55,415 bases of DNA from Candidatus Heimdallarchaeota archaeon (GCA_019894765.1 JAGXNT010000073.1:1-55415); one strand, 5' to 3'. Numbered from the stretch's first letter, positions 35,510 to 45,300 are shown. The notes: a model not told the origin generated them from the letters alone. Made by a program: numbers and translations.

Positions 35510-36016
35510 TTGAAGAAAATCTGGGCTCCATGGAGAATTGAATATATTAAACAACCAAAAACAGATGATGAATGCTTTATTTGCGATGTTTTAAATAACG
35601 ACCCTATTAATGATAAGAAAAACCTTATTCTTTACAGAGGAAAAAATGCAGTTGTGCTTTTGAATTTATATCCATATATTGCGGGGCACTTATTGATTGC
35701 ACCAATAAAACATACAGCGGAACTGAAAGATTTACTATTAAAGACTAGTTCTGAAATGTGGGATTTAACTACAAGAACAGTGGAGCTGTTAAAAGCAGCC
35801 ATTAAACCAGAAGGTTTCAACATTGGATTGAATCTAGGAAAAGTTTCAGGAGCTGGATTAAAAACACACGTGCATATTCATGTTGTTCCACGTTGGAGTG
35901 GTGATACGAATTTCATGCCTATCATAACTGATACTCGAGTAATATCACAGGGATTAACGGAAACATATAGCGAATTAGAGAAATTCAAAGAAATACTAGA
36001 GAGTAGAAAAGAATAG
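35510..36016 (+). CDS. HIT-family nucleotide hydrolase/transferase
   Basis: Histidine triad protein, 168 residues, of the Ap4A phosphorylase/FHIT-like branch that acts on nucleoside phosphates. The catalytic triad is HVHIHVVPRW (His120, 122, 124). The N-terminus MKKIWAPWRIEYI and CFIC (22-25) are characteristic of the archaeal and bacterial subgroup with a possible zinc site. The start is TTG at 35510, supported by the conserved N-terminus and the lack of an upstream ATG. It lies 70 bases after the PspC gene. Confidence 0.9.
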   Translation: MKKIWAPWRIEYIKQPKTDDECFICDVLNNDPINDKKNLILYRGKNAVVLLNLYPYIAGHLLIAPIKHTAELKDLLLKTSSEMWDLTTRTVELLKAAIKPEGFNIGLNLGKVSGAGLKTHVHIHVVPRWSGDTNFMPIITDTRVISQGLTETYSELEKFKEILESRKE

Positions 36017-36020
36017 CGGT

Positions 36021-37028
36021 TTGAATCAAATGGTCTTTAGTGATTACTTCGGAGAATTAGCAGCAATTGCTGGAGCAATCTGTTTTGGATTGGGTAATGT
36101 CATTATCAAATCTCAAGGTAGCAAAATTAAACCAATGGCTGTAAATGCTATCAGATTGTCTTTCACAGCTGTTTTTTATTTAATACTATTGCTTTCGCTT
36201 GGAGCATTACGTACAGCTTTTTCTTTAGATTATAGAACCGGTTTACTTCTGGTTGGTGGTTCTATACTTGGAATCATATTTGGCGATGTTGTATTCTACT
36301 TTAGTCAACAGCTAATAGGATTATCTCGCTCATATCCGATTGCAGCGAGTTATCCTTTACTAACCTATTTGATTGGAATTATTCTTAGATATGAAATCTA
36401 TGATCTATTAAGAATTCAAGGAGTAATGTTGGTTGTACTAGGTGTATACTTAGTATCAAGTTCAACTGAAAGTGATATAGATAAATACATTCGAATTAGT
36501 AATATAAAACCAATAAATTATCAATTTATAGAAGAGCAAGAACAGAAAAAAGATAATAACTCAGAAGCAATTGATCAGGTTAAAAGGAAAAAGAGAAATC
36601 TTATCTTAGGAATTCTTGGTGCTGCTACAACAGCTTTGTGTTGGGCTATTGGAACTATTATGCTTGATAGAGCATTAACAATAGAAATACCAGGAATTAA
36701 TGCTAATGCATATAGAACAATTTGTATTGCACCATTAGCTTTGGCAATCTTCTTTGTAGGAAATCGAGGAAAACAAAAAAGTGAATTCTCAAGAAAAGGA
36801 GTACTTCTAGTTTTATTAGCAGGTATAATAGGAAATACCCTAGGGAGTCTATTCTACCTATTCGCTTTATCCTATACTGATGCATCAACAACAGCAGCGA
36901 TAACAGCAGCATCACCTTTGATAGCAGCACCTCTCTCAATTCTACTACTGAAAGAAAAAATGTCATTAGTACTTGTATTGGGTACTCTACTAACAATTTC
37001 AGGTATATGGTTAATAATTTTGTATTAA
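36021..37028 (+). CDS. EamA/DMT-family transporter
   Basis: Integral membrane protein of 335 residues with two EamA repeats of five TM helices each (about 5-145 and 190-335), separated by a polar linker rich in Asp, Glu and Lys. The first repeat has AAIAGAICFGLGNVIIKSQG and the second ILGAATTALCWAIGTIMLD and DASTTAAITAASPLIAAPL. The family exports metabolites such as amino acids; the substrate is unknown. The start is TTG 36021 or ATG 36030, right after the HIT gene, so it is probably cotranscribed. Its end overlaps the convergent zinc-ribbon gene by 4 bases. Confidence 0.88.
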   Translation: MNQMVFSDYFGELAAIAGAICFGLGNVIIKSQGSKIKPMAVNAIRLSFTAVFYLILLLSLGALRTAFSLDYRTGLLLVGGSILGIIFGDVVFYFSQQLIGLSRSYPIAASYPLLTYLIGIILRYEIYDLLRIQGVMLVVLGVYLVSSSTESDIDKYIRISNIKPINYQFIEEQEQKKDNNSEAIDQVKRKKRNLILGILGAATTALCWAIGTIMLDRALTIEIPGINANAYRTICIAPLALAIFFVGNRGKQKSEFSRKGVLLVLLAGIIGNTLGSLFYLFALSYTDASTTAAITAASPLIAAPLSILLLKEKMSLVLVLGTLLTISGIWLIILY

Positions 37029-37270
37029 CCTTCTTTTGCATCTGCAACTAAGAAATTCATTCGTGTATATGAACCACAAATGGAACAATTGTATTCTGAG
37101 AGAATTACGATCCCTGCTTCTGTATGATAGATTATCTTTACAGTTTTACTACCGCAGAGAGGACATTTTTCTGTAACTTTGATGGAACCTTTGCTCATCG
37201 GTTGTATTGAACTCCTCTTACCTTTGAATCTATTTTTCTCTCTTTTCCACATGTTACTTAAAAAATTCAT
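37025..37270 (-). CDS. Small zinc-ribbon protein
   Basis: 81 residues. A basic N-terminus (WKREKNRFKGKRSS) precedes a zinc ribbon with two CPxCG-type knuckles, CPLCG (Cys36, 39) and CSICG (Cys62, 65), spaced as in four-Cys ribbons of RNA polymerase-associated or ribosomal proteins. No specific family is recognised. It converges with the EamA gene, and the start is ATG 37270. Confidence 0.75.
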   Translation of the reverse strand: MNFLSNMWKREKNRFKGKRSSIQPMSKGSIKVTEKCPLCGSKTVKIIYHTEAGIVILSEYNCSICGSYTRMNFLVADAKEG

Positions 37271-37443
37271 GGTTTATAAACTTTGTAAGCATAACCAATG
37301 TTCCAATTTCTAATTCATATTAAAATAACATAGATTTATACTTTTCGACAAAAATAAACAGGATAACTTTTACTTGTAAGGAAAGGTTTTTTTGTGATAG
37401 TAGTTTTTAGAGAAGTATAGATTATTGGAGTTAATGAAAAAAG

Positions 37444-37893
37444 ATGACTGATGTTCTAGAACACGTTGAAAAAGTAAAAGGTTGGTTAGATGAACTAAAC
37501 TTAAACTATTTTGTTTCACAAAGTGGAACTGAGATAATGCTTCCGTATAAAATCGATGAACGAACTTTCAATGTTAGAATTGTCATTGCTCCTGAATGGA
37601 TGCAGTTATTCTGCCAAATTATGGCAGCAAATGAAATTCCTCAAGAGCTTGTAAGTACTATTCATGCAAATCTACTTTTAGCAAATTTCAATTTAAATGA
37701 AGTAACATTTTCAATTGATCCCGAAGGTAATATTTATTCTGAAAACGATATGCCAGTTGAGTCTGATCTTGTAACTTTCAAATCAGAACTTGGAGCAGTA
37801 GTTTTTGGTTATCAATACTTCTTTGAGCAGTTAGCACCACAAATTGGTGGAGCTGTTGAAAAGATGTCTAAAGAAAAATTAGGAATAATATAG
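37444..37893 (+). CDS. CesT/YbjN-like fold protein (tentative)
   Basis: 149 residues, soluble. The pattern HVEKVKGWLDELNLNYFVS, then three strands (TEIMLPYKI, NVRIVIAPEWMQLFCQIMA), a helix and strands VTFSIDPEGNIYSENDMP resembles the alpha-beta-alpha fold of type III secretion chaperones and YbjN proteins. Such proteins are often small helpers of partner proteins. No operon partner is adjacent. The fold is a guess and the function is unknown. Confidence 0.55.
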   Translation: MTDVLEHVEKVKGWLDELNLNYFVSQSGTEIMLPYKIDERTFNVRIVIAPEWMQLFCQIMAANEIPQELVSTIHANLLLANFNLNEVTFSIDPEGNIYSENDMPVESDLVTFKSELGAVVFGYQYFFEQLAPQIGGAVEKMSKEKLGII

Positions 37894-37928
37894 AATCAAT
37901 TTTTTTGTACTGGATTTTCCAGTATTTC

Positions 37929-38918
37929 CTATTTCATTTTCTCTATTTTCGCTCCAGTTGTATTCACTTTTGAGGATAGGATTAAATCAAATTCATTTTT
38001 AGGAAAAGTGTCATTTACTTCCCTTATTATCTTCTCAGCCTTCTTTTCATCATCTGTTAATGCAAAAACCGTTGGACCAAAAGAACTTATTCCAGAACCA
38101 AAAATACCCTGATTATTTCTCGCATAATTTAGCAAATCATAAACAATTCCTTTTTTGTATCGATGCATCCCAAATCTTGTAAAATTAGTTTGCATTTCAG
38201 TGAGTCCTTCACCAAAAGCTTGGATATCTTTCTCAATAATAGCAGGAAGGATTTTTACCAAGATTAATCGAGATAGTTTTTCTACTTCTTTTTCTGGAAT
38301 TGGACAATTATCACTAAATAAATCAATTTCTTTTTTACCAAATGCTCCTTGTTCAGTTCTTGGTGTTAATAAAACGAAATGCCAGTTTTTTGGAGGATTA
38401 TGACTAAAGATTATTGGAGGAGGTGGTGCAGTTGATACACTTGAAGGTTTGAATGATTCTGTTTGTTTGCCTGGTCCAAAAGTATGTCCACCATCAAGTA
38501 TTATACCCCCTTTTTCAAAAGCAGCAACACCTATCCCGCTTGTACCACCTCTCTTAACCACATTTGCTATTTCTACTACTGAGGTTTCAATATTATGAAT
38601 TTTTGCTAGGATTGTTCCTATGGCTAAACAGAATTGAGTGTTGGATCCTAGACCAATGTGTTGTGGAATTCTTTTGGTTATCTTTAACTTGAAATCATTA
38701 GTTTTCGTTTTGAAGTAGTTGTCGAATTTATTAATGACCGATATTAACGATGGTGAATGGGAAAGTTTTGGGCCGATTTTTTCAGTTATCCATCCTTTAA
38801 CTTCCCATCCTGGTTGTTCCAGTGCTACTCCTAGACCACCATTTATTCTACCTAATTGACCGTTTAAATCAATTAGACCGAAATGTAATCGACATGGAGT
38901 TTCTATTTTAATTTTCAA
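37929..38918 (-). CDS. Beta-ribofuranosylaminobenzene 5'-phosphate synthase
   Basis: Beta-RFAP synthase, GHMP-kinase superfamily, 329 residues. It makes the first dedicated intermediate of tetrahydromethanopterin from phosphoribosyl diphosphate and 4-aminobenzoate (or 4-hydroxybenzoate). Family features are PCRLHFGLIDLNGQLGRI at the N-terminus, the superfamily motif PQHIGLGSNTQ (with TQ of the family), GGTSGIGVAAFEKGGIILDG, and GISSFGPTVFAL near the end. It implies C1 metabolism on methanopterin. No other pterin genes lie next to it. Confidence 0.9.
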   Translation of the reverse strand: MKIKIETPCRLHFGLIDLNGQLGRINGGLGVALEQPGWEVKGWITEKIGPKLSHSPSLISVINKFDNYFKTKTNDFKLKITKRIPQHIGLGSNTQFCLAIGTILAKIHNIETSVVEIANVVKRGGTSGIGVAAFEKGGIILDGGHTFGPGKQTESFKPSSVSTAPPPPIIFSHNPPKNWHFVLLTPRTEQGAFGKKEIDLFSDNCPIPEKEVEKLSRLILVKILPAIIEKDIQAFGEGLTEMQTNFTRFGMHRYKKGIVYDLLNYARNNQGIFGSGISSFGPTVFALTDDEKKAEKIIREVNDTFPKNEFDLILSSKVNTTGAKIEKMK

Positions 38919-39146
38919 ATGAACACATCAGATTAATTGTATTGATTAAACTTGTCAAGAATTTAAAAGTTTAATCTAGTGAAAATACGAAAGAGTAGCA
39001 AACAATACTGAATTTCTGATTTATTCATTTTTTACATGAATATTTTTCATATTAAACTCCATATGTAAGAATCATGTCTATTGTGAAAGACTTTTTTAGT
39101 ACTTGTGTTTCACGTACTATATCGAAATTTTACAAAGGTGAAACAA

Positions 39147-39788
39147 TTGGCAGAAGACAAAATGATTTATCAAGTTGCCAAAGGAGAATTAATTCCTATC
39201 AAAGAGCCTAAATTTAACAGAGGCGATTCATATGTCATTGACTTAGGTAAAACCATCTGGATTTGGATTGGGAAAGGATCACAAGTTGATGAAAAATTCA
39301 TTGCAGCGAGATCAGCTCAAGAATTAGACATGAAACGAAGAGGAATACCTAAAGTAGATTCAGTCTTCGAAGGAGAAGAAGAACCTGAATTGCTAAGAGC
39401 TTTAGGACCAGATTTCAAAGTTGTTGAAGGTGATACACCTTCCATGCTCATTCATGTCGATACAAGATTTAAACCACAGTTCCGAATGATACGAGTTCAA
39501 CAAGTGGGCGACGATATAGAATACGAAAAAGTGAAATTCTCGCGTGATTCCTTGGATTCTAATGACGTTTTTGTTGTAGCTGGTTTGATGGACAAAGAAG
39601 CCATGATGATTTACACTTGGATTGGTAACAAAGCTCGACCAAAAGAAAAGTTCTTCGGAGCAATTAAATCTGATTTAATTGACAAAGAATTTAGAGAAGC
39701 ACCTCAAACCATTACTCTCAATGAAGGCGAAGAAACAGGTGGCTTTAATTTCGTCTTTAAAGCATACAAAGACTTTATGAATAAATGA
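39147..39788 (+). CDS. Two-repeat gelsolin-domain protein
   Basis: Gelsolin-superfamily protein, 213 residues, of the type described in Asgard archaea as actin regulators. Repeat 1 (about 10-95) has DSYVIDLGKTIWIWIGKGSQ followed by EKFIAARSAQELD, the WxGK...EK..A pattern of gelsolin. Repeat 2 (about 105-212) has NDVFVVAGL and IYTWIGNKARPKEKF. TTG 39147 (LAEDKMIYQ) is preferred to GTG 39105 because GGTG lies at 39137-39140 and the 14 earlier residues fit no fold. Actin binding is inferred from family, not seen. Confidence 0.85.
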   Translation: MAEDKMIYQVAKGELIPIKEPKFNRGDSYVIDLGKTIWIWIGKGSQVDEKFIAARSAQELDMKRRGIPKVDSVFEGEEEPELLRALGPDFKVVEGDTPSMLIHVDTRFKPQFRMIRVQQVGDDIEYEKVKFSRDSLDSNDVFVVAGLMDKEAMMIYTWIGNKARPKEKFFGAIKSDLIDKEFREAPQTITLNEGEETGGFNFVFKAYKDFMNK

Positions 39789-39797
39789 AAAGAGTAA

Positions 39798-39831
39798 CAT
39801 CTTTTTCATTCTTTTTTCTTTTATTATATAT
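39798..39831 (+). terminator. T-rich terminator after the gelsolin gene
   Basis: A succession of T-runs (CTTTTTCATTCTTTTTTCTT type) follows the stop within 10 bases, with no stem. This is a typical archaeal oligo-T terminator. Confidence 0.45.
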
Positions 39832-39939
39832 TTATTTCTTGAAATCAAACAATCTTGAATAGATTTAAAAATCTTAAATACTAATGAGATTTGGTAAGCG
39901 AAAAAACCAAATTCCCTAATTGATGAGAGATGAAAAGCT

Positions 39940-41304
39940 ATGAAATATAAGATTACTGCAACAGCTTTAACATATATAGCGATTATTGGGATGTTGATCT
40001 TCGTAACAACACCTATTGCAACCACTTCAGTGGAGTACAAGTATTATTGGGCTAATGATTTATCAGATATCCAGATTTTTCTTGATGGGTCTTTGAGTGA
40101 ATGGAACAGTAATAATATTACTTTTGTAAATTACGTGGGTGTGGACATAGCCATTGGTTATGATGACGAATATATTTATGTTGCTGCTGAGTGGGCAGAT
40201 AATGCTAATAATGATTTAGTCAGTCAATGGAATAAAACTGGCATGATCGATGTAGATGAAGCTGAATGGGAATTCATCGATGGTGAAGATGATAGACTTG
40301 CTGTTGGCTTTTCAAATGGTGTTGATGCTGATATATGGATTTGGACAGCATCTGACAGAACACACTTTAATTATGCATACGAGATGAATATGACTGGACA
40401 CCCAGATAGCGGTAATCTACCTTTTGTAATGAATTCAAATGGAACAACCTTGACTGATAATGCAAAACCAATCTATAATAGTACCTTTCAACCGATTGTT
40501 GATTATAATGTAATTCCCAATGGAACTATGATTGATGCATGGTTCTCACAAACACCAAATGGAAGTCAAACTGATGTTCGAATTGAACATAGCCATGATG
40601 GATTCTCTACTCATAGTGTAGAATTTAGAAGACTTATTGATACTGGTAATGAAGATGATTATGTATGGGATCTTAGTGATTTATCAGATACTTATTTCAT
40701 GATTAGTAGTTCAAATCGTGATGATGCAGAAGATATGGAGTTCTTTATGTCAGAAGTAGAAGAGACTCAGGAATGGTATGACATAACTGCTGTTACCAAT
40801 GTTTATGTTCTTGGAGATGCAAAAATCTATAGCACAGGTATAAACAATGGAACTTCAGTATCTGGTTTGAGAGAGTTTGATTCTATAACATGGCGTTTAG
40901 TAGGAGATCCTTTAGCTTTTCCAACCATTGTTTCATTTCTTATTATTATCGGAACATTAGCAGCGATTCTTGCAGGAATTTTCTTTGTTGCTGGGAAAAA
41001 GATTGGAATGTTATTAGCTGCGGCAGTCATTGGACTTGTATCTGGTGTTGTAATGTTAATTGGTGGAATTATGTACCAGAGTTGGGTCGAATGGTTTGAA
41101 GCTAATATATTTTCAGCTTTTGAAGAAATAGAATACTTGGATGAATTACAATATGGTTCTATTACTTTAACAAGTTCAGGTTTTGGTTTTGGATTTTATA
41201 CTCCCTTTATCTTCGGGGGAATAATTGCTGCTATAAGTGCAACAATGCTTGGACTAAGCATTTATAGTGTAGTCTCCATGAAAAAAGCTAAACAAGAAGA
41301 ATGA
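39940..41304 (+). CDS. Anchored EB_dh/CBM9-like (DOMON-type) protein with C-terminal TM helices
   Basis: 454 residues. Signal peptide (TALTYIAIIGMLIFVTTPIA). The outer domain (about 40-290) begins IQIFLDGSLSEWNSNN and continues VDIAIGYDDEYIYVAAEWAD and DDRLAVGFSNGVDADIWIW. This is the pattern of ethylbenzene-dehydrogenase-related, CBM9-like or DOMON beta-sandwiches that bind haem or sugars. Three to four TM helices follow (for example IIIGTLAAILAGIFFVAG and IFGGIIAAISATMLGLSIY). No haem ligands can be assigned. It has its own T-rich upstream boundary and a hairpin terminator. Confidence 0.72.
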   Translation: MKYKITATALTYIAIIGMLIFVTTPIATTSVEYKYYWANDLSDIQIFLDGSLSEWNSNNITFVNYVGVDIAIGYDDEYIYVAAEWADNANNDLVSQWNKTGMIDVDEAEWEFIDGEDDRLAVGFSNGVDADIWIWTASDRTHFNYAYEMNMTGHPDSGNLPFVMNSNGTTLTDNAKPIYNSTFQPIVDYNVIPNGTMIDAWFSQTPNGSQTDVRIEHSHDGFSTHSVEFRRLIDTGNEDDYVWDLSDLSDTYFMISSSNRDDAEDMEFFMSEVEETQEWYDITAVTNVYVLGDAKIYSTGINNGTSVSGLREFDSITWRLVGDPLAFPTIVSFLIIIGTLAAILAGIFFVAGKKIGMLLAAAVIGLVSGVVMLIGGIMYQSWVEWFEANIFSAFEEIEYLDELQYGSITLTSSGFGFGFYTPFIFGGIIAAISATMLGLSIYSVVSMKKAKQEE

Positions 41305-41309
41305 ATAAA

Positions 41310-41342
41310 AAATAGCATAAAACATGCTATTTTCCTTTTCTT
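41310..41342 (+). terminator. Intrinsic-type terminator after the EB_dh-like gene
   Basis: AAATAGCAT (41310-41318) and ATGCTATTT (41324-41332) are perfect inverted repeats with a five-base AAAAC loop, followed by TTCCTTTTCTTTT. It begins 5 bases after the stop codon. Confidence 0.7.
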
Positions 41343-41427
41343 TTATCAACAAAATAATTACAAACAAATTTGAAATTAGGAATTTTCAAAAAACAGAAAA
41401 ATAAACTGAATAGAGGAAAAAACTAAA

Positions 41428-42003
41428 TCAGAATTCTTCCTCTAATGCACCTACTTCCTTGAGTATTTCATAAGTTTTCCTTGTAGCTTCACTAACGAAT
41501 TCTTCTTTTTTAGCACCTGTACAAACAAAAGCACCACTCTGGAATAATAATAAAACTGTTTTTGGTTCTCTTATTCGATATATTAAACCTGGAAATTGTT
41601 CTGGTTCATACATGCTGCCTTCAAGCATAATTGATGCAAGTTCTAGATTTATTATGGCATTGATGTTTCCAGATGCTACGATATTCTGAACAGTAACTTG
41701 TGGTTTCCCAGTAATTTTAGCTCCAGCAGCTTTGAGAACTTTAACAATTTCATCTGCAGCTACATGAAGCATATCTGCACTTTTCGCTCCTGTAATAACC
41801 ATTTTACCGGAAGCAAAAATAAGAGAACTTACTTTTGGTGTTGGGATTTTTAATACAAGCCCTGGAAATTTCTCTGGTTCATAAGATACGAAGTACTCTG
41901 GTTTTTCAGCTAGTCGATCAGCTAGTGCATATAAGTCAATTCTAGAAGTTTCTACGCTTCCTGATGCTACACAGTTTTGGATCGTATAATCTATTTTAAC
42001 CAT
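41428..42003 (-). CDS. tbp: TATA-box-binding protein (TBP)
   Basis: General transcription factor TBP, 191 residues, made of two direct repeats of about 90 residues: IQNCVASGSVETSRIDLYAL with KFPGLVLKI and LIFASGKMVITGAKS, and VQNIVASGNINAIINLELAS with QFPGLIYRI and LLFQSGAFVCTGAKK. The second SG(K/A)xxxTGAK block is diverged as in other archaea. It ends in a short acidic tail (GALEEEF) common in archaeal TBPs. The ATG at 42003 follows a promoter with palindromic TATA elements. It diverges from ileS. Confidence 0.97.
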   Translation of the reverse strand: MVKIDYTIQNCVASGSVETSRIDLYALADRLAEKPEYFVSYEPEKFPGLVLKIPTPKVSSLIFASGKMVITGAKSADMLHVAADEIVKVLKAAGAKITGKPQVTVQNIVASGNINAIINLELASIMLEGSMYEPEQFPGLIYRIREPKTVLLLFQSGAFVCTGAKKEEFVSEATRKTYEILKEVGALEEEF

Positions 42004-42042
42004 CGGTCTAATCTCCTGTTTAAGGAACTAAATGTTTTTCAT

Positions 42043-42111
42043 TTATAAACTAGTTACCCTTTATAAAGGGTTATTTATAAATGAACCCTTATTAATGATT
42101 TATAAGGGGTT
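42043..42111 (-). promoter_or_regulatory. TBP promoter with palindromic TATA cluster
   Basis: TATA-like TTTATAAA (42042-42049) lies about 40 bases before the TBP ATG. Just upstream sits the perfect 14-base palindrome CCCTTTATAAAGGG (42057-42070), then AACCCTTAT (42084-42092) with its inverse ATAAGGGGTT (42102-42111, one extra G). Several TATA-like cores on both strands suggest self-regulation by TBP occupancy or a repressor site. Confidence 0.5.
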
Positions 42112-42201
42112 TCATGTGGTATTTTTGGACTGACAAAAATAATGAATATGGCTTTTCATTTCCTTTTGGAAATCCTTATAAATTTCACTTTCTCAGTAAG
42201 A

Positions 42202-42262
42202 ATGAAGATATTAATACATGGGTGACACTATGAGGGATCATGAAATTATATCCCGGACATAA
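42202..42262 (+). other. Two tiny leader ORFs upstream of ileS (candidate)
   Basis: Downstream of a TATA-like CTTATAAATTT (42175-42185) lie ATG 42202 (MKILIHG, stop 42225) and ATG 42230 (MRDHEIISRT, stop 42262). The second has GGGTGA at 42220-42225 overlapping the first stop. Both contain Ile codons. In AT-rich DNA this can arise by chance. The rest of 42112-42374 holds only the ileS promoter. Confidence 0.25.
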
Positions 42263-42322
42263 ACTCTTATTCTTGTTATCACCTAGTGTACACTATAATC
42301 ACTTCACCACTAATTTTAGGAG

Positions 42323-42329
42323 TATAAAT
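42323..42329 (+). promoter_or_regulatory. TATA box of ileS
   Basis: TATAAAT lies 46-52 bases before the ATG of ileS at 42375, predicting a leader of about 20-25 bases. Confidence 0.45.
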
Positions 42330-42374
42330 TTAAAATGAGGAATCACTTTATTAGAAACTGAAAATATAGATACG

Positions 42375-45300
42375 ATGCAAAAGCTCGAAAATGAGCAGAA
42401 TAAACAACTCTTTCCAGAGGTTACTTCTAGCTTAGATTTAATTACACTTGAATTAGAAGTACTTGAATTCTGGGAAAAAAACAAAGTCTTTGAGAAACTT
42501 GTTGAACAAAACAGCAAATCCACTAAGCACTATTCTTTCATAGATGGGCCTATCACTGCTAATAATCCCATGGGATTACATCACGCGTGGGGTCGCTCGA
42601 TAAAAGATCTTATACAAAGATACTGGGCTATGAAAGGATATGAGCAAAGATTTCAAAACGGATTTGATTGTCAAGGACTTTGGGTAGAAGTTGAAGTTGA
42701 AAAGGACCTTGGTCTAAATTCAAAGAAAGCGATAGAAGAATATGGATTAGAGAACTTTTCAAATAAGTGTAAAGAACGAATTGATCATTATTCTAAACTC
42801 ATAACCAAGCAATCTAAACGACTTGGACAATTCATGGATTGGGATAATTCCTATTTTACTCACACAGATACTAACATTTCATATATTTGGTATTTTCTCA
42901 AAAAATGTCATGAAAAGGGTTGGATAATCAAAGGTAATTTTCCAATGCCTTGGTGTACTAGGTGTGGAACATCATTATCTCAACATGAACAGCATGATTC
43001 CTACAAGGAAATGCTACACACAGCGGTTTTTACTAAATTTCCTTTGGAATCTCAACTAGAGAAAGATCACGAAAAGAGCTTTCTGCTTGTCTGGACTACA
43101 ACTCCTTGGACATTAACAGCAAATACTGCTGTTGCAGTACACCCTGATCTTACTTACTGTAAGGTTTTGAAAGATAATGAAATACTGTATGTTGTAGAGT
43201 CAAAACTTTCGTTGTTAAAAGATAATTATGAAGTTCTAGACACATTTCCAGGAAAAGAGCTAGTTGGCTTGAAATATGAATCACCATTTGGTTATCTTAC
43301 AGCACAGAAAGATGTAAAACATAGAGTAATTGAATGGGTAGAAGTCTCGGGAGAGGAAGGAACAGGTTTTGTTCATATTGCTCCTGGTTGTGGTGCAGAA
43401 GATTTTGAATTAAGCAAAATTCACAAGCTATCAACAATCTCACCTATAGATGACTATGGAATCTTCTTGGAAGAATTCGATGAATTTCAAGGATTGTTTG
43501 TTACTGAAACTTCAGAGAAAGTAGTGGAATCACTAAGAAAGAGAAATCTCCTACTCAAAACAGAAGAATTTACTCATAGATACCCAACATGCTGGAGATG
43601 CCATGAAGAACTTGTATTTAGGCTAGTGCAGGAATGGTTTATAGATTCAGAGGAAATAAGACCTTTGCTAAAAGAAGCAACAACAAAGGTGGAATGGGTA
43701 CCCAGTTTCTATGGAAAACGCATGATAGATTGGCTAAATAATATGGGCAATTGGTGTATATCAAGAAAAAGATACTGGGGTCTACCCTTACCTTTCTTTG
43801 AATGTAAAAGCTGTGGTGAGCTTACTGTCATAGGAACAAAAGAAGAATTACTTGAGAAGGCAGTTGACGGCGCAGATAATCTCCAAGAATTACATAGGCC
43901 ATGGATAGATAAAGTGAAAATAAAATGTCCTAAATGTAACAAAGTAGTACCGAAAGTAACAGAAGTTGGAGATTGTTGGTTAGACGCAGGTATCGTTCCA
44001 TTTTCTACTATGAAATATCTTGAAGACCCTGAATACTGGCTAAAATGGTTTCCAACAGAAGCAGTATGCGAAATGCGAGAACAAATAAGACTCTGGTTTT
44101 ATTCATTGCTGTTCATGAGCATAACTCTGAAGGGAGTCCCACCTTACAAACGAGTGGTTGTACATGAAAAAGTTCATGATAAAGATGGTAGAGCGATGCA
44201 TAGAAGCTGGGGAAATGCTATCTGGTTCGCGGAAGCAGCAGATAAAGTAGGAGCAGAAATCATACGCTGGGGATCAGCAAAACAGCAGCTCTCTCAAACT
44301 ATGAATTTCGGATACCATTTTGAAGATGAGCTGAAACCATTCTTCCTCACTGTTTGGAATGTCTATTCATTCTTTGCTACATTCGCAAATTTGGATCAGT
44401 TTAAACCGGACAAAAAACAAACTACAACATTGAAAACAAAACCATACCTAGACAAATGGTTGCTTTCAAAATTAACTGAATTAATAAGGCAAGTTCGAAA
44501 GAACTTGGATAAAATGGATTTCAAAAATGCAGCTCTGGAAATCGAGCAATTCGTAGAGCAATTATCTACCTGGTATTTGCGGAGAAGTCGACGAAGGTTT
44601 TGGAAGCATGAAGATAGTGATGAGAAAATAAGTGGTTATCTAACTTTATATGAAACTTTGTTAACTCTTAGTAAACTCCTAGCACCATTTGTACCATTTT
44701 TCAGTGAAAGATTATATCAGAATTTAACTAAGTTTGCGAATTCTGATATGCCTATGAGTGTCCATCTTTGTGCTTATCCGAAATTTACCAAATCTCAATA
44801 TGACAAAGAACTAAATGAGAAAATGGTAGTAGTACTGGATGTTGTTAAACTAGGCAGATCTGCAAGAAGTGCTTCTAATTTTAGACTAAGACAACCTCTG
44901 TCAGAAGTAGTGGTTTGGAGCAAAGATAAAAAACTTGAGAGTGTTCTGAAGGAATTCAAAAATGAAATACAAACAGAGCTTAACGTTAAGAAACTTCGAT
45001 TTGCTAAGAATCCTGAGAAGCTACTTGAATTTAAACTAAAACTGAATTATCAAGTTCTTGGACCGAAACTAAGAAATCAGATAGGTCTTTTGGAAGGAAA
45101 AATACAGGACATCGATCAAAAATTAGTTATCAACGCTTACTATGAAAAAGATCAAGTTTTAGAAGTAGAAATAGATCCAAAGAAGAAACCTTTGAAATTA
45201 GTTCTCCATGAAGATTTAATCCTTGATGCTCTTCCCTTAGGAGAACGCACTATAGCAGTAAGTGAACATTTCGCTGTAGCAATAGATACAAAAATCACTG

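Noticed and set aside
37025..37047. Overlap between the EamA gene and the zinc-ribbon gene as a sign of a broken gene
   Set aside because: Both proteins are complete and end normally; a 4-base convergent overlap is common in this window.
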